64,000 nucleotides of DNA, from assembly GCA_017444385.1 (NCBI GenBank), contig JAFSWQ010000014.1, forward strand, positions 124,001 through 188,000, in the 5' to 3' direction. Shown here piece by piece: positions 59,428-64,000 of the stretch. Each line of letters opens with the position of its first letter. The stretch's first letter is position 1. The notes beneath the pieces were generated by a model. That model saw only the letters and a program-made list of their open reading frames with translations, did no database searches and was not told the DNA's origin. This stretch comes from Clostridia bacterium. GTDB taxonomy: Bacteria; Bacillota; Clostridia; Christensenellales; CAG-1252. The position numbers were made by a program, and so were the translations under genes.

Positions 59428-60426
59428 ATGAAAAAAATCAACGTAGCAGTAGTCGGCGCGACCGGTATGGTAGGAAACACTTTTTTGAAGGTTCTCGCGG
59501 AAAAGAATTTGCCCGTAGAGAATTATTACCTCTTCGCTTCCAAAAAGAGCGCGGGTAAGACCGTAGAATTTTTGGGAAAAGAGTACACGATCATCGAATT
59601 GACCCCCGAAAACATTCAGGGTAAAGATATAAATATCGCTCTCTTCTCGGCGGGCGGCTCTGTAAGCAAGGAATTCGCTCCCCTTTTCGCTAAAATGGGC
59701 GCGACCGTAGTAGACAACAGCAGCCAATGGCGTATGGATCCCGAAGTGCCTTTGGTAGTACCCGAAGTAAACCCCGAAGACGTTCTCTGGAATAAGGGCA
59801 TAATCGCAAACCCCAACTGTTCCACCATTCAAGCCGTGGTCGCTTTGAAACCCTTGCACGACAAGTATAAGATCAAGCGTATCGTTTACAGCACCTATCA
59901 AGCCGTATCGGGCGCGGGCGTTCAAGGATATATGGATCTTAAAGACGGAATAAACGGCGAAGCGCCCAAGAAATTCCCCTACCCCATTTTCGGCAACGTT
60001 ATCCCTCACATCGACGTTTTCTGCGATAACGGTTACACCAAAGAGGAAATGAAGATGGTCAACGAAACGAGAAAGATACTCCACGACGATTCCATCAAGG
60101 TAACCGCCACGACGGTAAGAGTCCCCGTTTATTACGGACATAGCGAAAGCATCAACGTCGAATTCGAAAAACCCTGCGACAAGCAAGGCATCATAGACGC
60201 GCTTACGGGCTTCCCCGGAATAGTTATTGTCGACGACGTTCAAAACAACAAGTATCCTATGCCAATCGACGCGGAAGGTACCGACGAAGTTTACGTCGGC
60301 AGAATTCGTATCGACGACACCGTAGAGAGCGGTTGTAACCTCTTCGTCGTTGCGGACAATATAAGAAAAGGCGCGGCTTCCAACGCGGTACAAATCGCCG
60401 AGATCCTCGTCAAGAATATGAAATAA
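59428..60426 (+). CDS. asd: Aspartate-semialdehyde dehydrogenase
   Basis: Reduces aspartyl phosphate to the semialdehyde that feeds diaminopimelate, threonine and methionine synthesis. NADP-binding GATGMVGNTFL, the active-site cysteine in NPNCSTIQ near residue 131, the GAGVQGYMDL segment and the catalytic His in RVPVYYGHSESI are present. 332 residues. It ends in a good terminator. dapA, the next enzyme toward diaminopimelate, is 0.6 kb downstream on the same strand as a separate unit. Confidence 0.97.
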   Translation: MKKINVAVVGATGMVGNTFLKVLAEKNLPVENYYLFASKKSAGKTVEFLGKEYTIIELTPENIQGKDINIALFSAGGSVSKEFAPLFAKMGATVVDNSSQWRMDPEVPLVVPEVNPEDVLWNKGIIANPNCSTIQAVVALKPLHDKYKIKRIVYSTYQAVSGAGVQGYMDLKDGINGEAPKKFPYPIFGNVIPHIDVFCDNGYTKEEMKMVNETRKILHDDSIKVTATTVRVPVYYGHSESINVEFEKPCDKQGIIDALTGFPGIVIVDDVQNNKYPMPIDAEGTDEVYVGRIRIDDTVESGCNLFVVADNIRKGAASNAVQIAEILVKNMK

Positions 60427-60447
60427 TCCATAACCAAACGTTAAAAG

Positions 60448-60477
60448 CGGGCTTTTCTCAAAGCCCGATTTTCTTTA
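60448..60477 (+). terminator. Rho-independent terminator of asd
   Basis: An 8-bp perfect stem (60448-60455 with 60460-60467, loop TCTC) is followed by ATTTTCTTTA. It lies 21 bases after the asd stop. Confidence 0.85.
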
Positions 60478-60511
60478 TGTAATTCGTATTCTAAAAATAT
60501 CCTTTTTACGA

Positions 60512-60964
60512 TTATTCCTCGTAGTATTTTTGTACGTTTATGCCCGCTTCTTTGAACATTTCCAACGAGAAATCGTCGGGATAACCCTCTTTGAATACGA
60601 CGCGTTTTATACCAGAATTGATTATCATTTTAGCGCAAATCGAGCAAGGTTGATGGGTACAATACAAGGTCGCGCCTTCTACCGAAACGCCCATCTTTGC
60701 CGCTTGGATTATGGCGTTTTGCTCGGCGTGTATAGCGTAACAGATCTCGTGACGAGTACCCGAAGGGATACCTAATTTCACTCTCAAACATTCGCCTCTT
60801 TCTTTACAGCTCTTTATACCCGCGCCCGCGCCGTTGTAGCCGGTCGTTAGTATGCGCTTATCTCTCGTAATGACCGCGCCCACTTGTCTATCGGTCTTAT
60901 AACAACTGCTCCAAGTGGAAACGAATATCGTCATATCCATAAATCTTTTATCCCATTTATCCAT
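60512..60964 (-). CDS. dCMP deaminase (ComEB-like)
   Basis: A zinc cytidine/deoxycytidylate deaminase. It has HAEQNAIIQAA (zinc His and catalytic Glu) near residue 73 and HQPCSICAKMI (two zinc Cys), and the N-terminal FMDMTIFVSTWSSC of the dCMP deaminase subgroup. It supplies dUMP for thymidylate. In some Firmicutes comEB sits in the competence locus, but here it is alone. I chose ATG 60964 (MDKWDKRF) because a AAGGAG site precedes it; the longer frame begins in the promoter region. Confidence 0.92.
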   Translation of the reverse strand: MDKWDKRFMDMTIFVSTWSSCYKTDRQVGAVITRDKRILTTGYNGAGAGIKSCKERGECLRVKLGIPSGTRHEICYAIHAEQNAIIQAAKMGVSVEGATLYCTHQPCSICAKMIINSGIKRVVFKEGYPDDFSLEMFKEAGINVQKYYEE

Positions 60965-60989
60965 AGTTTGTCTCCTTGCTTTTTTAGTG

Positions 60990-61018
60990 ATTATAACATT
61001 TATTTTCGTTTTATGCAA
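60990..61018 (-). promoter_or_regulatory. sigma-A promoter of the dCMP deaminase gene
   Basis: Minus-strand TTGCAT (61013-61018), 17 bases, TATAAT (60990-60995), about 26 bases before the ATG. Confidence 0.7.
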
Positions 61019-61033
61019 CAACTGAAACGAAAT

Positions 61034-61064
61034 TCGACATTTTAGCGGTTTTTTCGAATATAAT
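61034..61064 (+). promoter_or_regulatory. Promoter of dapA, abutting the start codon
   Basis: TATAAT (61059-61064) ends 5 bases before the ATG at 61070. The best -35 candidate is TCGACA (61034-61039) with a long 19-base spacer. There is no Shine-Dalgarno site, so the transcript would be leaderless. Confidence 0.5.
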
Positions 61065-61069
61065 GTAAT

Positions 61070-61930
61070 ATGGATATATTTACGGGCGTTGGGGTGGCTA
61101 TGATAACCCCTTTCAAAAACGGCGAGGTGGATAGCGACGCATTCGCCTCTCTTGCGAGCGAATTAATCGACCGCGACGTAGACGCGTTGATAGTGGGCGG
61201 TTCAACGGGCGAACCTCACTCTTTGACCGACGAAGAAAAGGCTATGCTCGTTCGGCTTGCGGTAAAAGTCGCGAAAGGCAGAGTTCCGGTAATAGCGGGG
61301 GTAAACCAAGCCTGCACCGTGGAAGCGGTAAGGGAAAGCCGCGTGTTTTTGGAAGCGGGCGCGGACGCTTTACTCGTTCTTACGCCTTACTGCGCGAAGT
61401 GTACAAGCGAAGGGTGTTATCTACATTACAAGGCGGTAAAAGAAACGGGGCTACCCGTTATCGCTTACAACGTGCCCTCGAGGACGGGTTACGATTTGCC
61501 CGCAAGCGTTTTGAAAAGACTCGCGGACGAGAATATCATAACGGGCGTAAAACAAGCCTCGCCCGTGATACGCTCGGCAATGGAATACGTAAACGCGTTG
61601 AACGGAAAAGCGTTGTACTCGGGCGAAGACGACCTAACTTTCACCTTTCGTTCGTTGGGCGGGGTTGGCGTGATAAGCGTAGCCGCTCTCGTCATTCCCG
61701 AAGCGATCAAAGCTTTGTTCCTTTTAGACGAAAAGAACGCGGCTAAACTTCAACTCGAATTGAACGGCTTTATTAACGCGCTATTTTCGGAAATTAACCC
61801 CGTACCCGTAAAGTTTATGCTTTCTCGATTAAGAAAATGCGAAAACAGTTTAAGACTACCGCTCACGCCTTTATCGAAAGAAAACGAGGAGCGCTTACTC
61901 TTCCACGCCGAAAAGATCGGTTTGATTTAG
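61070..61930 (+). CDS. dapA: 4-hydroxy-tetrahydrodipicolinate synthase-like (DapA family)
   Basis: Class I aldolase of the DapA family. It condenses pyruvate with aspartate semialdehyde in lysine and dipicolinate synthesis. The Schiff-base lysine (Lys161 in GVKQAS), the general-acid Tyr133 in AYNVPSRTG and Arg138 are conserved. However, the usual Thr44 of TTGE is Ser45 (GSTGEP) and the second Tyr of the TPYY motif (Tyr107 in E. coli) is Cys108 (TPYCAKC). These two residues are part of the classical proton-relay triad, so this may be a variant with altered efficiency or a different aldolase of the family. It has no Shine-Dalgarno site; a TATAAT ends 5 bases before the ATG. 286 residues. Confidence 0.85.
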   Translation: MDIFTGVGVAMITPFKNGEVDSDAFASLASELIDRDVDALIVGGSTGEPHSLTDEEKAMLVRLAVKVAKGRVPVIAGVNQACTVEAVRESRVFLEAGADALLVLTPYCAKCTSEGCYLHYKAVKETGLPVIAYNVPSRTGYDLPASVLKRLADENIITGVKQASPVIRSAMEYVNALNGKALYSGEDDLTFTFRSLGGVGVISVAALVIPEAIKALFLLDEKNAAKLQLELNGFINALFSEINPVPVKFMLSRLRKCENSLRLPLTPLSKENEERLLFHAEKIGLI

Positions 61931-61980
61931 AATAGAAATAATCGCCGAAAAGTCCTTCTATTCGACTTTTTTCTCATAAT

Positions 61981-62010
61981 CTGAAAATAATCCGCGAAAT
62001 ATGTTATAAT
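61981..62010 (+). promoter_or_regulatory. sigma-A promoter of the small lipoprotein gene
   Basis: CTGAAA (61981-61986), 18 bases, TATAAT (62005-62010), leaving a leader of about 45 bases. The -35 box is weak. Confidence 0.5.
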
Positions 62011-62060
62011 ATATACGACGGACGAGTTTCTCTCGACCGAGTTCATATTGCGGGTGGATT

Positions 62061-62570
62061 ATGAAAAGAACGGTTTCTATTATTATGATAGCCTTGATAG
62101 CTTTTACGGCGACGCTTTCCGTAGGTTGCGGCGGAAGCGTAGTGCCTTGCGCTTGGGTGGAATTCAAAAGCGATCTTTTGGTTGTGTACACCTCTAATAT
62201 GTACGCCTCTGGCGGCGAGCATATTTATTTATACGAAAGCGAGGAACTCGCGCAAAACGATAAATACCATACCGAGCAAAGTTTATCGGTGACGTTTTAC
62301 CCGCGTATTCTCGGCGCGGACACGGTGGACGGAAGAAAAACCACGATAGTTGATATTTCAAAGTATTCTGATATGACGGTTTACGTTTATAAAGATAAAA
62401 CGCTCTATTCGCCGGAAAAGTCGATATACTTGAACGGTTCGAAACTTACGCCTACAAACGTAAACGACCTCGATCTTATTTACGCTTTGCACTTTGAAGA
62501 CGTACCGCTCGAGCGGGGCAACCCCAACGGAAGCATAAACGGCAAAGTCAACGTGATAGAGTACAAGTAA
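62061..62570 (+). CDS. Small putative lipoprotein (169 aa)
   Basis: Not recognised. An N-terminal hydrophobic signal ends in LSVGCGG (Cys23), a plausible if imperfect lipobox. The remaining 147 residues are mostly beta-strand-like and polar (TMYASGGEHIYLYES-type strands; SKYSDMTVYVYKDKTLY), consistent with a small surface-exposed beta domain. A GGGTGG ribosome site precedes ATG 62061. It is convergent with the ABC permease gene. Confidence 0.72.
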   Translation: MKRTVSIIMIALIAFTATLSVGCGGSVVPCAWVEFKSDLLVVYTSNMYASGGEHIYLYESEELAQNDKYHTEQSLSVTFYPRILGADTVDGRKTTIVDISKYSDMTVYVYKDKTLYSPEKSIYLNGSKLTPTNVNDLDLIYALHFEDVPLERGNPNGSINGKVNVIEYK

Positions 62571-62593
62571 AATTGCTAAATGATATAAAAAAC

Positions 62594-62712
62594 GGGCTGT
62601 GAAAAGCGTAATTATCCCAATATAGGGGATCCTTCGACTTCGTTCAGGAAGACCTGATTGTACCTTTATCGAAGAATCCCATATATTAGATAACTAGTCA
62701 CAGCCCTTTTTT
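62594..62712. repeat. Nested inverted-repeat element between convergent genes
   Basis: Three stems lie inside one another. The outer pair is GGGCTGTGA (62594-62602) with TCACAGCCC (62698-62706), followed by a run of T; the middle pair is GGGATCCTTCGA (62626-62637) with TCGAAGAATCCC (62669-62680) with one mismatch; the inner pair is TCAGG (62644-62648) with CCTGA (62653-62657). The outer stem plus T run can act as a terminator. The middle segment looks like a mobile miniature repeat inserted in it (CCTTCGACTTCGTTCAGGA is a common repeat type in bacteria, by memory), but no transposase is present. Confidence 0.6.
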
Positions 62713-62715
62713 CGG

Positions 62716-63522
62716 CTAACTGCAGAAACCGTATTTCTTGTTTACTATTCTCTCTATTATTGCGACGATGGCATACATTCCGCCCGATAGAACGCAAAGT
62801 ATAAACGTCGAACACATAACGAGACTTAAATTAAACACCTGTCCGCCGTAAACGATGAGGTAGCCGAGCCCCGCTTTGGAAACGAGGTACTCTCCCATTA
62901 TCGTCCCTACCCAAGTCAAACCGACGTTTATTTTCAAACAGTTTATCATATTCGGGACGTTCGCGGGCAAGACGAGTTTTAATAGAACCTGTAATTTGTT
63001 CGCCCGGAAAGTCTTCATAAGAAGTATCTTATCGGGATCGACCGACACGAAGCCTTGTAAGGTGTTTATTACCGTTATAATGAGCGATATAAGCAACGCC
63101 ATTACGACTATCGCGCCGGTACCCGCGCCTACCCATATTATGATAATCGGCCCTAACGCTATTTTGGGCAAGGAATTCAACACGACGAGGTAGGGTTCGG
63201 ATATCCGTCTCGCTAAACCGCTAAACCAAAGCGCTATCGCTATAAGCGTGCCGCCTACGGTCGCCAAAGCGAAACTCAACACCGCTTCGTATAAGGTCAC
63301 GCCAATATGTTTCCAAACGCTCGTAGAGATGGTTTTGAAAGTGGCGAGCATTTTAGAAGGGCTTGAGGTTATGAAAGAATCGATCGTTTCCGTCCTCGCA
63401 AGTATTTCCCATAGGAACAAAAACGCTACGAGAATTCCTATTTGTATTATTCTAACCGCCGCGTCGGTACGGCGTTCTCGTCTTAAAAACTTGACGTGTT
63501 CGGGGCTGCCGCTAATTTTCAT
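62716..63522 (-). CDS. ABC transporter permease, NitT/TauT type
   Basis: A 268-residue membrane permease with six helices. The EAA-type cytosolic motif (FRANKLQVLLKLVLPANVPNMINCLKINVGLTWVGTIMGEYL) is that of the nitrate/sulfonate/thiamin-precursor (BPD_transp_1, COG0600) family. The substrate cannot be told. Its start overlaps the ATPase gene by 11 bases, with AAGGAG inside that gene. The solute-binding lipoprotein is expected beyond the window edge or elsewhere. Confidence 0.93.
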   Translation of the reverse strand: MKISGSPEHVKFLRRERRTDAAVRIIQIGILVAFLFLWEILARTETIDSFITSSPSKMLATFKTISTSVWKHIGVTLYEAVLSFALATVGGTLIAIALWFSGLARRISEPYLVVLNSLPKIALGPIIIIWVGAGTGAIVVMALLISLIITVINTLQGFVSVDPDKILLMKTFRANKLQVLLKLVLPANVPNMINCLKINVGLTWVGTIMGEYLVSKAGLGYLIVYGGQVFNLSLVMCSTFILCVLSGGMYAIVAIIERIVNKKYGFCS

Positions 63523-64000
63523 AGGTCAACTCCTTCCACACCTCGGCGAAAGCGGAGGAAAAGTTTTCGTCTTCCCTCTTTTCCAACGAAGTACCGCCCG
63601 AAAGCTTCGTGTCGTGAATGGATTTCACCTTAGCCGGACGAGAGGTCAAAACCGCCACTCTGTCGCAAAGCGCTATAGCTTCGGATATGTCGTGCGTAAC
63701 GAGTACGGCAGTGAGTTTTTCTTCTTTTATTATCCGTCGCACGTCCTCCCCGACCGATAACCTCGTTTGAAAGTCAAGAGCTGAAAATGGTTCGTCAAGA
63801 AGTATAATACGCGGTTCGAGAACGAGAGTGCGTATGAGCGCGACGCGTTGACGCATACCGCCCGACAACTCGTTCGGGAATCTATCCGCAAAGTCGGAAA
63901 GACCGTATTTATTAAGTAGCAAGTCGGCGTATTCTTCGTCTTTCGCCGTAACTTTGCCTTTCAGTTCGAGCCCCAACAATACGTTTTTCTTAACCGTACG
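63512..64000 (-). CDS. ABC transporter ATP-binding protein, NitT/TauT type, 5' end cut by window edge
   Basis: The frame is open to the last base of the window, so its N-terminus (with Walker A) is outside. Visible are the signature LSGGMRQRVALIRTLV, Walker B RIILLDEPFSALD and the switch His in VTHDISEA. The sequence before TTG 63979 reads RTVKKNVLLGLEL, the part after the Q loop, which shows that the TTG is internal. Partner of the permease gene. Confidence 0.92.
   Translation of the reverse strand, partial: RTVKKNVLLGLELKGKVTAKDEEYADLLLNKYGLSDFADRFPNELSGGMRQRVALIRTLVLEPRIILLDEPFSALDFQTRLSVGEDVRRIIKEEKLTAVLVTHDISEAIALCDRVAVLTSRPAKVKSIHDTKLSGGTSLEKREDENFSSAFAEVWKELTYEN

Overview
The window comes from the chromosome of a spore-forming (or recently spore-forming) Clostridia-type Firmicute of moderate GC. 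It carries the complete spoIIIAA-AH operon, spoIVB, a sporulation-type dacF, a probable spoIIM, Firmicute gene orders such as dprA-topA-trmFO-hslV-hslU and nusB-xseA-xseB-dxs-tlyA-nadK-argR-recN-spoIVB, and AGGAGG ribosome sites with sigma-A promoters. An uncultured gut clostridial lineage is a reasonable guess, but the sequence alone does not fix it. No rRNA, tRNA, CRISPR array, prophage or transposase was found. Most genes lie on the minus strand.

Layout. 1-4.6 kb: 3' part of serA, degV, a lone type IV pilin-like gene, a YkvI-type membrane protein and two small unknown proteins. 4.6-9 kb: a previously hidden 36-codon gene, then pcrA and ligA. 9-24.5 kb: one long minus-strand run in the order lipoprotein/GT-C membrane protein, comM(yifB), dprA, topA, trmFO, hslV, hslU, hisS, rseC-like, thioredoxin, glyA, cysteine desulfurase, with monocistronic rplS upstream. 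24.7-29.4 kb: tsaE-tsaB-rimI, an alpha/beta hydrolase, and a membrane-anchored murF followed by ddl. 29.5-36.3 kb: a RibU-like ECF S-component, an iron alcohol dehydrogenase, a fused nadD-yqeK with rsfS, and a VWA-domain lipoprotein. 36.5-38.9 kb: M50 protease-scpA-scpB. 39.2-54.4 kb: a condensed sporulation and housekeeping block (spoIIIAA-AH, Asp23, nusB, xseA, xseB, dxs, tlyA, nadK, argR, recN, spoIVB, spoIIM-like, dacF). 54.6-59.2 kb: a membrane protein, a methyltransferase, hslO and a TPR-like protein. 59.4-64 kb: asd, dCMP deaminase, dapA, a small lipoprotein, and part of a NitT/TauT-type ABC transporter cut by the window edge.

How the genes connect. Asd and DapA are consecutive steps toward diaminopimelate; Ddl and MurF finish the peptidoglycan precursor; DacF trims peptidoglycan in the forespore. 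SpoIIIAA-AH form the channel between mother cell and forespore, and SpoIVB is the forespore signal protease. TsaE, TsaB and RimI belong to t6A synthesis. ScpA and ScpB are the SMC partners.

The most striking features are: several genes whose -10 box sits only 5-8 nt before the start codon and which lack a Shine-Dalgarno site (candidate leaderless mRNAs), mixed with genes that have strong Shine-Dalgarno sites; a textbook forespore (sigma-F/G) promoter at dacF and a sigma-E-like promoter touching the spoIIIAA start; absence of spo0A from its usual place after spoIVB; unusual domain fusions (lipoprotein with GT-C, membrane segment with MurF, NadD with YqeK); an insertion in ribosomal protein L19; and a DapA with two altered active-site positions.
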